DNA of 64,000 nt from Pseudomonadota bacterium (GTDB taxonomy: Bacteria > Pseudomonadota > Alphaproteobacteria > Caulobacterales > Caulobacteraceae): NCBI GenBank assembly GCA_023432855.1, contig JAEZEZ010000093.1, positions 4,334-68,333 on the forward strand, given 5' to 3'. This document shows, piece after piece, positions 35,876 through 45,649 of the stretch; position 1 is the stretch's first letter; each line of letters starts with the position of its first letter. The notes beneath the pieces were generated by a model, which was given only the letters and a program-made list of their open reading frames with translations, made no database searches and was not told the origin of the DNA. The position numbers and the translations under genes were made by a program.

Positions 35876-36691
35876 ATGACCCGCGACGAGGCTGAAGCAG
35901 TCCTGACCGCCGCAGGCGAGAGCGCAGATGCGGAGTTTCCCTTGCTGGAAGCCGCAATCGCCTGCGCCATTCACGATCTCCCCTTCCGCGATGTCGAACC
36001 CGTGCGCGCCGTCGCCGCCGCGGCTTCCGAACGACTGGCGCAACGTCTCCAGCGCGAAAGCCCGGAGGAGGCCTTGGCGGAGACGCTGTCGGGGGAACTG
36101 CGGCTGAACGGCGACCTGCTGACCTTCGACGACCCGGCCAATACCGACGTCATCGACGTGGCCGAGCGCCGCCGCGGACTCTCGGCGACGCTCGGCGTCT
36201 ACTACCTCCACGCCGCCCGCAAGTGTGGACTGCGGGCTGACGGCGTGGACTTCCCCGGCCACTTCCTGCTGCGGGTCGAGACGGACGAGGGCCCTGTGGC
36301 GCTGGACCCCTTCAGCCAGGGCCGCCTCGTACTGCCGTCCGAGCTGACGCGGCGGGCGCTCCGGACGGGCCTGACGCCCGACGTGGCCGACAGGCTGGAC
36401 GTGCTGATGAGCCCGGTCAGCGACCGCGAGATGCTCATCCGCCTTCAGAACACGATATTCGCCAGGGCCCTGGCCTACCAGGACTACGAGGCCGCAGAAC
36501 GGTCGGCGGTTCGGCGCGCCCTGCTGGATCCGCATGACCACCGCCCCTGGCTGGACGTGGCCACTGCGCGCGAGAAACAGGGCGCCCTGAGCGGCGCGCT
36601 CGAAGCCCTGGGCCGGGCCCGTCAGCTGGACGGGGGCGCCGCCATCGCAGCCCAGACGGTGCGCGAGCGAGTCCGCCTGCGGCTCAACTAG
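35876..36691 (+). CDS. SirB1-family transglutaminase-like/TPR protein
   Basis: This is a 271-aa protein. The N-terminal 160 residues match the SirB1 transglutaminase-like family (RRGLSATLGVYYLHAARKCGL, VDFPGHFLLRVE, LDPFSQG), though the classic Cys of the triad is not obvious. The C-terminal 90 residues hold tetratricopeptide-like helices (AYQDYEAAERSAVRRALLD, KQGALSGALEALGRA). Function unknown. Its 3' end overlaps the convergent nadE by 8 nt. Confidence 0.85.
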   Translation: MTRDEAEAVLTAAGESADAEFPLLEAAIACAIHDLPFRDVEPVRAVAAAASERLAQRLQRESPEEALAETLSGELRLNGDLLTFDDPANTDVIDVAERRRGLSATLGVYYLHAARKCGLRADGVDFPGHFLLRVETDEGPVALDPFSQGRLVLPSELTRRALRTGLTPDVADRLDVLMSPVSDREMLIRLQNTIFARALAYQDYEAAERSAVRRALLDPHDHRPWLDVATAREKQGALSGALEALGRARQLDGGAAIAAQTVRERVRLRLN

Positions 36692-38756
36692 CTGCCGCCT
36701 CCGGCACGTTGGCGTCCAGCTCGGCCAGCCAGGCGGCGGCGGAGCCGTCCGACGGCGCACGCCAGTCGCCGCGCGGCGAGAGATTGCCTCCTGAGACCAC
36801 TTTCGGGCCGTTGGGCAGGGCGGAACGCTTGAACTGGCTGCGTTCGAAGAACCGCACCAGGAACTCCCGAAGCCACCGGCGGATGGTGTCGAGATCGTAG
36901 TGGTTTCGCGCTGCCTCGGGCAGGCCGGTCGGCCAGGACCCGGCCTCGCGATCGCGCCACGCATGCCAGGCGAGGAACGCCACCTTCGACGGTCGCATGC
37001 CGAACCTGGTGATCCAGAAGAGGTTGAAGTCCTGGAGCTCGTAAGGGCCCACGGCAGCCTGGGTGGACTGGATGGCGCCGTCCGCATCCGCCGGCACGAG
37101 CTCCGGCGAGATCTCCGTGGCCAGCACGTCGCGCAGAACGGCGCCCACGGCCTCATCGAAGACGCCGCAATCGGCGACCCAGCGGATGAGGTGCTGGATC
37201 AGCGTCTTCGAGACAGATCCGTTGACGTTGTAATGGCTCATGTGGTCGCCGACCCCGTAGGTCAGCCACCCCAGCGCCAGCTCCGAGAGATCGCCGGTAC
37301 CGAGCACGATGGCCTGGTTCTGCCCGGCGAGACGGAAGAGATAGTCCGTGCGCAGGCCCGCCTGAACATTCTCGAAGGTGACGTCATAGACCGGCTCGCC
37401 GCCGGCGAAGGGGTGGCCTATGTCCTCGAGCATCCGCCTCGCCGCAGGTGTGATGTCGATCTCGCCGCCGGTGATCCCAAGAGCGCGCATCAGTCGCCAG
37501 GCGGCGTCCTTGGTCTTCTGGCCTGTTGCGAAACCCGGAAGCGTGAACCCCAGGATGTTCTCCCGGGGCAGCCCCATCAGGTCGAAGGCGCGGCAGGCCA
37601 CCAGTAGCGCGTGTGTGGAGTCGAGGCCGCCCGAAACGCCAATGACGAGCTTCTTGCTGCGCAGGGACTGATAGCGCCGCATCAGGCCCTGGACCTGGAT
37701 ATTGAAGGCCTCGAAACAATCCTGGTTCAGGCGCTCCGGGTTGTCCGGGACGAACGGGAAGCGGTCGAGATGACGCTTCAGCCCGACGTCAGCGAAGTCG
37801 GGCTCCGCACGGAATGCAATCCTGCGGAAATCCGTCTCGGGATGGCCGAGCGCCGCGGCCGCGTCGTTGAAGGTGCCCGTCCGGGCGCGCTCCAGCCTGA
37901 GGCGCTCCACGTCCACGTCGGCCACGACCAGCTGTGGGCCTTGGGGGAAACGCTGCCCTTCGGCCAGCAGCGCGCCGAGTTCGTGGATCATCGCCTGACC
38001 GTCCCAGGCAAGGTCCGTGGTGCTTTCGCCCGGGCCGGAAGCGGCGAAGACATAGGCCGCCGAACAGCGCGCCGACTGCGAAGCGCAGAGCAGCTTGCGC
38101 TCGTCCGCCTTGCCGATCAGCACGTTCGACGCCGAGAGGTTGCAGAGGATCAGGGCGCCGGCGAGAGCCCCGTCGATCGACGGCGGCGACGGCGCCCAGA
38201 AGTCCTCGCAGATCTCAGCGTGGAAAATGAAGTCCGCCAGGTCCTCCGCGGCGAACAGCAGGTCCGCGCCGAACGGGACGGTCTGCCCGGCCAGCTGCAT
38301 TTCGAGGCCGGAGAGCCCCAGGCCGGACGCAAACCAGCGCTTCTCGTAGTACTCGCGGTAGTTCGGCAGAAAGGTCTTCGGCACGACTCCCAGGATCCGC
38401 CCGCGGTGAATTGCAACGGCGCAATTGTAAAGGCGGCCGTTGCGACGCAGGGGCGCTCCTACGAGCAGCACGGGCTTCAGGTCCCGACTGGCGGCGGCGA
38501 GTTCGGCGATCGCCGCCTCCACCCCGCCCAGCAAGGCATCCTGCATGTGCAGGTCATCAATCGCGTAGCCCGAGAGGCCGAGCTCCGGGAAAACCATGAG
38601 GTCGACGCGCTCGGCATGGCCCTGACGCGCCAGGGCCAGGGTCTCCGAGAGGTTGAACGCGGGGTCCGCCGTCCCGACCCGCGGGGTGCAGGCGGCCACG
38701 CGGACAAAGCCCTGGCGGTGGTGGGAGTAGAACGCGTCGGTGGAGGAATTGGCCAC
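36684..38756 (-). CDS. nadE: Glutamine-dependent NAD+ synthetase
   Basis: This is a 690-aa two-domain enzyme making NAD from deamido-NAD. The N-terminal nitrilase-type glutaminase shows Glu58 (MVFPELGLSGY), Lys127 (VVPKTFLPNY) and Cys183 (FHAEICEDFW). The C-terminal synthetase has the ATP loop GVSGGLDSTHALLV, GTGDLSELALGWLTYG and HYNVNGSVSKTLI. I favour a GTG start at 38756, since the sequence upstream is unlike the family and FYSHHRQGFVRVAA should be close to the N-terminus; an ATG at 38837 would add 27 residues. Confidence 0.94.
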   Translation of the reverse strand: MANSSTDAFYSHHRQGFVRVAACTPRVGTADPAFNLSETLALARQGHAERVDLMVFPELGLSGYAIDDLHMQDALLGGVEAAIAELAAASRDLKPVLLVGAPLRRNGRLYNCAVAIHRGRILGVVPKTFLPNYREYYEKRWFASGLGLSGLEMQLAGQTVPFGADLLFAAEDLADFIFHAEICEDFWAPSPPSIDGALAGALILCNLSASNVLIGKADERKLLCASQSARCSAAYVFAASGPGESTTDLAWDGQAMIHELGALLAEGQRFPQGPQLVVADVDVERLRLERARTGTFNDAAAALGHPETDFRRIAFRAEPDFADVGLKRHLDRFPFVPDNPERLNQDCFEAFNIQVQGLMRRYQSLRSKKLVIGVSGGLDSTHALLVACRAFDLMGLPRENILGFTLPGFATGQKTKDAAWRLMRALGITGGEIDITPAARRMLEDIGHPFAGGEPVYDVTFENVQAGLRTDYLFRLAGQNQAIVLGTGDLSELALGWLTYGVGDHMSHYNVNGSVSKTLIQHLIRWVADCGVFDEAVGAVLRDVLATEISPELVPADADGAIQSTQAAVGPYELQDFNLFWITRFGMRPSKVAFLAWHAWRDREAGSWPTGLPEAARNHYDLDTIRRWLREFLVRFFERSQFKRSALPNGPKVVSGGNLSPRGDWRAPSDGSAAAWLAELDANVPEAAAS

Positions 38757-38922
38757 GGCGGATGCAGTCCTGCGAAGCTTGATGTCATTTAGGCCGCGCG
38801 GGGCCCTCGCAAAAGCGCAAACGCCTGAACCGCGCATTGGGTCGTCTCGGCGGGCGCCCGCGTCCGGTGGACCCGCCGGGAGTTTACCCCTTTACTGCGA
38901 TCGCCAGTCTCCGGAGATCCAC

Positions 38923-40770
38923 GTGGCCGACGCCCCCATCCTGTCGATCAAGAATCTGCAGGTTCAGTTCGACACCCAGGACGGGGTGGTCGAAGCCGTC
39001 CGCGGGGTGTCGCTGACCGTCGACCCCGGGGAATGCCTGGGGGTGGTCGGGGAGAGCGGCTCCGGCAAAAGCCAGACCTTCATGACCGTCATGGGCCTGC
39101 TGGCCCAGAACGGGCGCGCCGCCGGGTCTGCCACATTCATGGGCCAGGAGTTGATCGGCCTGGCGCCGCGCGAACTCAACCGGGTCCGCGGCTGCCGGAT
39201 GACCATGATCTTCCAGGACCCGCTGACCGCCCTGACCCCCCACATGCGGATCGGCGACCAGATCGCCGAGCCCCTGAAGCTTCACCTTGGACTGTCGGAG
39301 GGGGACGCGAAGGCGCGCGCGCTGGAGTGGCTCGACCACGTGCGCATTCCCGAAGCCGCGCGCCGTCTGCGCCAGTATCCCCACGAGCTTTCCGGCGGCA
39401 TGCGCCAGCGGGTGATGATCGCCATGGCCACGGCCTGCGGCCCCTCGCTCCTGATCGCTGACGAGCCGACGACAGCCCTCGACGTGACCGTCCAGGCCGA
39501 CATCCTCGACCTCATCGACGAACTGAAGCGCGAAACCCGCACTGCGGTCGTGCTCATCACCCACGACATGGGCGTCATCGCGCGGCTGGCGGATCGGGTG
39601 TGTGTGATGAAGGACGGCGCCTACGTCGAGGAGGGACCGGTCGAGCGCCTGTTCGCCGAACCCGCCACGGCCTACACGCGCGAACTGCTGGCGGCGATCC
39701 CGCGTGTGGACCGGCTGGATCGCGGCGGCCGGCCGACCATCGACCCGGCGCCCGTCGATGCTCCGGTCGTGCTGGACGCGCGTGACATCCGGGTCGACTT
39801 TCCCGTCGACGCCGGAATGTTCGCGCCGAAGCAGGTGCTGAAAGCCGTGGACGGGGTCAGCTTCCAGGTCCGGCAAGGCGAGACGCTCGGCATCGTCGGC
39901 GAAAGCGGGTCCGGCAAGTCGACGCTCGCGCGCGCCGTGCTCAACCTCATCCCGCCCACCGCCGGCGCCGTCAGCCTGATCGGCCGCAACATTTCCGACT
40001 CCGACAAGGCCTCGCTGCGCGCCGCACGCAAGGACATGCAGATCGTCTTCCAGGACCCCCTGGCGAGCCTCGATCCCCGGATGACGATCGGATCCTCCAT
40101 CGCCGAGCCGCTGGAAACCTTCCGGCCGGGCATCTCCCGTGCGGAGCGCGAGGCGCAGGTGAGGGCGATGATGGAGCGAGCCGGATTGTCCCCCGCCCTG
40201 ATCAATCGCTACCCGCATGAACTGTCCGGCGGACAGAACCAACGGGTGGGCATCGCGCGGGCGATGATCCTGGAGCCCAAGCTGGTCATCTGCGACGAGG
40301 CCGTCTCGGCGCTCGACGTCTCCATCCAGGCCGAGATCATCGACCTGCTGATCGAGCTGCAGAAATCGATGGGCCTGGCCATGCTGTTCATCAGCCATGA
40401 CCTCGCCGTGGTGCGGGAGATCAGCCACCGGGTGCTCGTGCTGTACCTCGGCCGGGTCATGGAGATGGCGGATCGCGAGCAACTGTTCGAGACGCCGCGT
40501 CACCCCTACACGCGCGCCCTGCTTTCCGCGGCGCCGGTGGCCGATCCGACACGCGAACGGGCGCGGCGCCGGATCAGGCTGGGAGGCGAGCCGCCGAGCC
40601 CCATGGACCCCCGAAGCGCGCTGCGGTTCCTGCCCTCGCGCCTCGGCCCCGCGACGGGGGTGGCGGGTCAGCCGATCTACGTCCCTCGGCTCGAGGAGGT
40701 GGCGCCCGGTCACTTCGTGTCGGAGTTCGATCCCGAGCCGGCGGAAAGCGAGATTCCCGAGGGCCATTAA
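38923..40770 (+). CDS. Double ABC ATPase of a peptide-type importer (YejF/GsiA-like)
   Basis: This is a 615-aa protein with two complete nucleotide-binding domains. NBD1 has GESGSGKSQT, LSGGMRQRV and LLIADEPTTALD. NBD2 has GESGSGKSTL, LSGGQNQRV and LVICDEAVSALD, each followed by an oligopeptide-transporter C-terminal extension. Such fused ATPases power peptide, glutathione or microcin-C-type importers. No permease or binding protein is adjacent here, so its partners must lie elsewhere. The start is GTG with GGAG 7 nt upstream. It is divergent from nadE. Confidence 0.92.
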   Translation: MADAPILSIKNLQVQFDTQDGVVEAVRGVSLTVDPGECLGVVGESGSGKSQTFMTVMGLLAQNGRAAGSATFMGQELIGLAPRELNRVRGCRMTMIFQDPLTALTPHMRIGDQIAEPLKLHLGLSEGDAKARALEWLDHVRIPEAARRLRQYPHELSGGMRQRVMIAMATACGPSLLIADEPTTALDVTVQADILDLIDELKRETRTAVVLITHDMGVIARLADRVCVMKDGAYVEEGPVERLFAEPATAYTRELLAAIPRVDRLDRGGRPTIDPAPVDAPVVLDARDIRVDFPVDAGMFAPKQVLKAVDGVSFQVRQGETLGIVGESGSGKSTLARAVLNLIPPTAGAVSLIGRNISDSDKASLRAARKDMQIVFQDPLASLDPRMTIGSSIAEPLETFRPGISRAEREAQVRAMMERAGLSPALINRYPHELSGGQNQRVGIARAMILEPKLVICDEAVSALDVSIQAEIIDLLIELQKSMGLAMLFISHDLAVVREISHRVLVLYLGRVMEMADREQLFETPRHPYTRALLSAAPVADPTRERARRRIRLGGEPPSPMDPRSALRFLPSRLGPATGVAGQPIYVPRLEEVAPGHFVSEFDPEPAESEIPEGH

Positions 40771-40827
40771 CCGAACCTCGACCCGCGCCCCCTAGAGTCG
40801 CCGCGCGAACTCGTGGGGATGGTGAGA

Positions 40828-41904
40828 ATGCGGATCGAGGTGGTCGAGGCGAGCGCCCTCAGCGAGGCCGATCAGGCCGCTTGGCGGGCGTTGCAGACCG
40901 GTCGATTCGAACTGGCCAGTCCATATCTGTCGCCTGACTGGGCTCGCGCCGTGGCGCGCGCCGACGGGCCCGGCGACATCAGGGTCGCGGTCGTTCGTGA
41001 CGGCGCGACGCCGGTCGGCTTCTTCCCGGCGCGCTGCGGTTCGCTGACCGCCCTGCCCCCCGGCGCGCCCCTCTCGGATCATCAGGCCTTTGTCGCCGCA
41101 GAAGGCGTGCGGATCGACCCCCAGGCCCTGCTGCGGGCGCTTGGTGTTCATCGGTACGACTTCGACCACATGGCGGCGGCCGATCCGGTCTTCGGTCCGC
41201 TTGGGCAAGAGGTTCAGGACAGCTACGTCGTCGATCTGGCCGGGGGCTGGGCCGCCTACGAACAAGGTCGTCGCGACGCGGGGACCGAGATCCTCAAGGA
41301 CATGGCGCGCAAGCGCCGCAAGCTGGAACGCGAGGTGGGCCCCATCACCCTGACGGCCATGTCGCGCTCCACCACCGACTTCGAGCGCCTCATGGACTGG
41401 AAGCGGGCCCAGTACCGGCGCACCCGCCAGACGGATATCCTCGCGTCTGCCTGGGTTCAGCGGCTGCTCCGCGACCTGTTCGAGAGCCGCGACCCGACCT
41501 TTGGCGGCTTCCTCTTCACCCTGCACGTCGGCGATCAGCTGGCGGCGGCCCAGTTCAACCTGCGCGGCCCGGACGAGCTGCACGCCTGGTTCATCGGCCA
41601 TGACGAGCAGTTCGAGCGCTACTCCCCCGGCCTCGTCATGTTCCTCGACCTCATCCGGTGGATGGACGAGATGCCCTGGAAGCGGCTGGACCTCGGGCCG
41701 ATCCCGTACCGGTTCAAGGACCGGCTCGCCAACCGGGCCCGCCCGATCACCCACGGGTTCGCCGGAACGCCCTCGCCCGTGACCCTCGTCCGGGCTGCGG
41801 AATACGGCGTGCGGCGGGCGATGGAGCGCCTGCCGCTGGGACGGGTTTCGAACTGGCCGGGAAAGGCCATGCGACGGCTGGATCTCTGGCGCGGCCTGGG
41901 ATGA
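40828..41904 (+). CDS. CelD/BcsL-family GNAT acyltransferase (HfsK-like)
   Basis: This is a 358-aa protein with two GNAT-like halves of the Acetyltransf_6 type: LASPYLSPDWARAVA near the N-terminus, and KRRKLEREVG, FLFTLHVGDQLAAAQFNLR and HDEQFERYSPGLVMF in the second half. Members modify polysaccharides or glycolipids. In Caulobacter the HfsK protein of this family is needed for a cohesive holdfast, and this may be its counterpart, but I see no holdfast cluster here. The start could also be GTG at 40813 or ATG at 40819. Confidence 0.82.
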   Translation: MRIEVVEASALSEADQAAWRALQTGRFELASPYLSPDWARAVARADGPGDIRVAVVRDGATPVGFFPARCGSLTALPPGAPLSDHQAFVAAEGVRIDPQALLRALGVHRYDFDHMAAADPVFGPLGQEVQDSYVVDLAGGWAAYEQGRRDAGTEILKDMARKRRKLEREVGPITLTAMSRSTTDFERLMDWKRAQYRRTRQTDILASAWVQRLLRDLFESRDPTFGGFLFTLHVGDQLAAAQFNLRGPDELHAWFIGHDEQFERYSPGLVMFLDLIRWMDEMPWKRLDLGPIPYRFKDRLANRARPITHGFAGTPSPVTLVRAAEYGVRRAMERLPLGRVSNWPGKAMRRLDLWRGLG

Positions 41905-41971
41905 ATTCGCGCTGATTGTGTTCCCCGCCAACCGCCGATAGGGTCCGCCTCGTTTCGCGACCCAGGCCTCC

Positions 41972-43183
41972 ATGCCCCCCACGCTTTCCCTCTCCGACAT
42001 CGAAGCGGCCGCCGAACGCATCCGCGGCCATGTCGAGCGCACGCCCTGTCTGCGGTCACGGCCGCTGTCGAAGCTGACCGGGGCGGACGTCTGGGTGAAG
42101 TACGAGAACCTCCACTTCACGGCGTCCTTCAAGGAGCGCGGGGCACGCAACCGGTTGAGTCAGATGACCCCGGAGGAGAAGGCCCGCGGCGTCGTCGCCG
42201 CCTCCGCCGGCAACCACGCGTCGGCGCTCGCCTACCATGGCCAGCTGCTGGGCATTCCCGTCACCATCGTGATGCCGCACGGCACCCCTTTCGTGAAAGT
42301 GGAGAAGACCGAGAGTTTCGGCGCCACCGTGGTGATCGAAGGCGCCGGCTTCGACGACGCGACAGCCCATGCCCACCGGCTGCGTGACGAGAAGGGCCAC
42401 ATCTTCGTGTCGGCGTTCGACGACATCGGCATCGTCACCGGCCAGGGCACATGCGGCCTCGAATTCCTGGCGGACGCGCCTGACCTCGACGTCATGGTGG
42501 TCCCCATCGGCGGCGGCGGCCTGATCGCCGGGGTCGCCACGGCCGCCAAGGCCATCAAGCCGGACATCGAGGTCATCGGGGTCGAGGCCGCGATGTACCC
42601 CTCCTTCGCCGCGCGCCGGCGGGGCGAACGCGCGACCAAAGCCGGCGGCCAGACCATCGCCGAGGGCATTGCCATCAAGGCCGTCGGTGACATCCCCTTC
42701 GCCATCGCCGACCCGCTGGTCGACGACGTGCTGGTCGTCGACGAGGAGGACTTCGAGAAGGCGGTCGCCTTTTACGCCACGGTCGGGAAGACCGTCGCCG
42801 AGGGAGCCGGAGCGGGCGGGCTCGCCGCCATGCTGCGCTTCCCGGATCGGTTCAGGGGCCGGAAGGTCGGACTGATCCTCGCCGGCGGCAACATAGACCC
42901 CCGCATGCTCTGCTCGGTGCTGCAGCGGGAGATGATCCGCGAGCACCGGATGGTTACCTATCGGATCGTCGCGGACGACCGGCCGGGCGTGCTCGCCTCC
43001 ATCACCGGGGTCATCGGGGCGCTCGGGGGCAACATCATCGACGTGGTGCACAACCGCCTGGCGCTCGACGTGCCCGCCAAGGGCGCCGAGTACGACATCA
43101 TGATCGAGACGCGTGACGACGATCATGCCGAAGAGATCGCCACAGGTTTGAGAGGTAAGGGTTATGCGGTCCGGATGGGCTAG
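41972..43183 (+). CDS. ilvA: Threonine ammonia-lyase
   Basis: This is a 403-aa PLP enzyme converting threonine to 2-oxobutyrate. Lys54 in TASFKERGA binds PLP, ASAGNHASALAYHG and PIGGGGLIAGVA hold the phosphate and serve the active site. The C-terminal 75 residues (TYRIVADDRPGVLASITGVI) are one ACT domain, giving allosteric control. The length and single ACT fit the tdcB-like/short ilvA type. It overlaps the FKBP gene by 20 nt. Confidence 0.93.
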   Translation: MPPTLSLSDIEAAAERIRGHVERTPCLRSRPLSKLTGADVWVKYENLHFTASFKERGARNRLSQMTPEEKARGVVAASAGNHASALAYHGQLLGIPVTIVMPHGTPFVKVEKTESFGATVVIEGAGFDDATAHAHRLRDEKGHIFVSAFDDIGIVTGQGTCGLEFLADAPDLDVMVVPIGGGGLIAGVATAAKAIKPDIEVIGVEAAMYPSFAARRRGERATKAGGQTIAEGIAIKAVGDIPFAIADPLVDDVLVVDEEDFEKAVAFYATVGKTVAEGAGAGGLAAMLRFPDRFRGRKVGLILAGGNIDPRMLCSVLQREMIREHRMVTYRIVADDRPGVLASITGVIGALGGNIIDVVHNRLALDVPAKGAEYDIMIETRDDDHAEEIATGLRGKGYAVRMG

Positions 43184-43697
43184 AATGGGCGTCGTTGCTT
43201 TCGCCGCGTTGCTGATCGCCGGATGCGGTCAGTTGTACGGCGCGCCTGCGGAGGAAGCCGCCGCGCCCGCCGCAACCTCGGCCCCCACGGCGGCCGACGG
43301 CCGCGCCTTCCTCGAACGCAACGCCAGGGCCGACGGCGTCGTCACCCTGCCTTCGGGACTGCAATACAAGGTGGAACGATCAGGCCCGCCCGACGGGCCG
43401 AACCCGACGATGGGTGACGAGGTCAAGGTCCACTACGAGGGGACGCTGGTCGACGGGACGGTGTTCGACAGCTCCTACCAGGCGGGCCAACCGGCGGTCT
43501 TCACCGTGGGGCAACTGGTGAAGGGCTTCGATGAAGCGCTGATGCGGATGCGGCCCGGCGACGTCTGGTACATCTACATGCCGCCCGAGCTGGGCTACGG
43601 AGACCGGAACGCGGGGCCGATCCCGCCAGGCAGCGTCCTGGTGTTCAAGCTCGAAATGCTCGGCGTGCTGCCGCGCAGTACGGGCGCGATGGGATGA
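43164..43697 (+). CDS. FKBP-type peptidyl-prolyl isomerase lipoprotein
   Basis: This is a 177-aa protein. The lipobox LLIAGC gives acylated Cys21; an Ala-rich linker follows, then the FKBP domain (residues 75-170) with VKVHYEGTLVDGTVFDSSY, VGQLVKGFDEAL and PPELGYGDR. It probably assists folding in the periplasm. It starts inside the 3' end of the threonine ammonia-lyase gene, so translation is likely linked. A few bases separate it from the convergent queG. Confidence 0.92.
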   Translation: MRSGWARMGVVAFAALLIAGCGQLYGAPAEEAAAPAATSAPTAADGRAFLERNARADGVVTLPSGLQYKVERSGPPDGPNPTMGDEVKVHYEGTLVDGTVFDSSYQAGQPAVFTVGQLVKGFDEALMRMRPGDVWYIYMPPELGYGDRNAGPIPPGSVLVFKLEMLGVLPRSTGAMG

Positions 43698-43711
43698 GCC
43701 CGCTCCGCTGA

Positions 43712-44848
43712 TCAGGCCGGAATGGCCGCCGTCGATCTGGCCGCGCGCCACTCCATGAAGACGCCGGGGTCCGTCTCCTCACCGGCCCGGGCGGCCCTGA
43801 GCTCGTCGAAGGCCTCGGCGGGAAGCAGGCGCGACAGAGCCCAGACCGCGGCTCCTCGCACCAGCGGGGCCGGGTCCGAGAGGAGGCGCGCCGCGGGAAC
43901 GGCCAGCGCCGGCCTTCCGGAATTGCCGATGGCGTAGAGAACGTTGCGCAGGAACTTCGCCCGGCCGATGCGCCTGACCGCCGTGCGGGCGAACCTGTCC
44001 TTGAACGCCTGTTCGTCCAGGCTTGCCAGTTCCTCGAGGGCGGGCGCCTTCAGGTCGTCGCGAGCCTGAAGCCGCAGCTCCCCGGATGCGCGGGCGAACT
44101 TGTTCCAGGGACAGATGGCCAGGCAGTCGTCGCAGCCATAGATCCGGTTGCCGGCCTTTTCGCGAAACTCCGGCGGCCACGGCCCGTCATGCTCGATCGT
44201 CAGATAGGACAGGCACCGCCGGGCATCGAGCTGGTAAGGCGCCGGGAACGCCGCCGTCGGACAGATGTCGAGGCAGGCCCTGCATGCGCCGCAGTGGTCA
44301 TCTTCCGGCAGGTCGGGCGTCAGTTCGAGCGAGGTCAGTACGGATCCCAGGAAAAGCCAGGAGCCGTGGCTTCGGCTGACCAGGTTGGTGTGCTTGCCCT
44401 GCCAGCCGAGACCCGCGCGCTGGGCCAGAGGCTTCTCCATCAGAGGCGCGGTGTCGATGAAGACCTTCACCTCCCCGCCGAACCTGGCCTTCATCCAGCC
44501 CGCGAACTGCTTCAGCCGGCCCTTGATCACGGCATGGTAGTCGTCGCCCCGGGCGTAGACCGATATCGCGCCCAGATCCTTCTCCCCCAGAAGGGGCAGA
44601 GGATCGGCTTCGGGGCCGTAGTTCACCCCGATGACCACCGCCGAACGCGCCTCGGGCCACATGGCCGTGGGGTGGACGCGCCGGTCGAGCGTCTCTTCCA
44701 TCCAGGTCATGGATCCGTGGCGAGACATGGCGACGAACTCACGCAGCCGATCTCCCGCCGGCCAGGCCTCGGCCGCATCCGCGAAGCGGCAGACGTCGAA
44801 GCCGTGGGAAGCGGCTCTGTCTCGAATGGCGGGCCGGGGGTCGTTCAC
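43712..44848 (-). CDS. queG: Epoxyqueuosine reductase
   Basis: This is a 378-aa cobalamin- and Fe-S-dependent enzyme that makes the last step of queuosine in tRNA. Two 4Fe-4S ferredoxin motifs are clear: CGACRACLDICPTAAF and CGDDCLAICPWNKFA-like (GCDDCLAICPWNKFA). The N-terminal part holds VIGVNYGPEADP and the C-terminal HEAT-like stretch LLSDPAPLVRGAAVWAL. It starts with GTG. It lies 48 bp downstream of the FzlA-like gene. Confidence 0.95.
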   Translation of the reverse strand: MNDPRPAIRDRAASHGFDVCRFADAAEAWPAGDRLREFVAMSRHGSMTWMEETLDRRVHPTAMWPEARSAVVIGVNYGPEADPLPLLGEKDLGAISVYARGDDYHAVIKGRLKQFAGWMKARFGGEVKVFIDTAPLMEKPLAQRAGLGWQGKHTNLVSRSHGSWLFLGSVLTSLELTPDLPEDDHCGACRACLDICPTAAFPAPYQLDARRCLSYLTIEHDGPWPPEFREKAGNRIYGCDDCLAICPWNKFARASGELRLQARDDLKAPALEELASLDEQAFKDRFARTAVRRIGRAKFLRNVLYAIGNSGRPALAVPAARLLSDPAPLVRGAAVWALSRLLPAEAFDELRAARAGEETDPGVFMEWRAARSTAAIPA

Positions 44849-44896
44849 CGCCGTCTGATACCCCGGGGTCCGCGCTAAATCGAGGCGTGCCCAGGC

Positions 44897-45586
44897 TCAG
44901 AAGTCGAGGTCATCGTAATGCGCGGCGGGCGCCATTCCAGGCTGCCGGTCGGCCAGGAGCGGGCGGAAGCAGGGCCGCGACTTGAGCTTCATGTACCAGG
45001 TCTTCATCGCGGGGAACGCGGCCCACGGGGCTTCGTCGAAGTAGTCCAGCACGGAAATGTGCGCGGCGGCGGCGAAGTCGGCCAGGCTCAGCTTCCGGCC
45101 GGCCAGCCAGTCACGCTCCGCGAGAAGCGTTTCGAAGTAGGCGAAGTGACGGCGCAGGGACTCACGGCCGGCCCGCATGGCCGCCATATCCGGCGGTCCC
45201 AGCCCCAGCAGCCGCTTCTCCATCTTCTCGTGGAGCAGAAGCGCGTTCACTTCGTAATCGAACTTGCGGTCGAACCAGTGGCGCAGCCGCCGCGCCTCGG
45301 CGCGTTCCAGCGGATCCGGACTCATCAGGGCCGGAGCAGCATAGCTGTCCTGGATCCACCCCAGGATGGCGGCCGCTTCGCAAAGCACGAGCGTAGGCTG
45401 GCTCTGCTCCTCGACCACGAGGACCGGGGGCTGCCCCGACGGGTTCAGCCGATCCAGGCCCGTGTCGGCCTCCCAGTAACGAACCACCACGTCATCGAAC
45501 ACGATCCTCTTCTCGCCCAGGGCCAGACGCACCTGTCTCGAGGCAGGGTCCAGGGGAAAATGGTGAAGGGTGCAGTGCTGGGTCAT
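44897..45586 (-). CDS. fzlA: FzlA-like GST-fold cell-division protein
   Basis: This is a 229-aa protein with a thioredoxin-like N-domain and a helical GST C-domain. The opening TLHHFPLDPASRQVRLALGE, Trp38 in VVRYWEAD and the C-terminus AAHYDDLDF resemble FzlA, the FtsZ-binding GST homologue of Caulobacter that curves FtsZ filaments and is needed for constriction. A generic GST is the alternative. The tail and Trp38 persuade me, from memory of the family, not from alignment. Confidence 0.85.
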   Translation of the reverse strand: MTQHCTLHHFPLDPASRQVRLALGEKRIVFDDVVVRYWEADTGLDRLNPSGQPPVLVVEEQSQPTLVLCEAAAILGWIQDSYAAPALMSPDPLERAEARRLRHWFDRKFDYEVNALLLHEKMEKRLLGLGPPDMAAMRAGRESLRRHFAYFETLLAERDWLAGRKLSLADFAAAAHISVLDYFDEAPWAAFPAMKTWYMKLKSRPCFRPLLADRQPGMAPAAHYDDLDF

Positions 45587-45649
45587 CGAACAGAGAGCAC
45601 TAGGCGGCAGGCGATTAAGGGGGCGTTTACCGTGATCGGAAAGCGCCGG

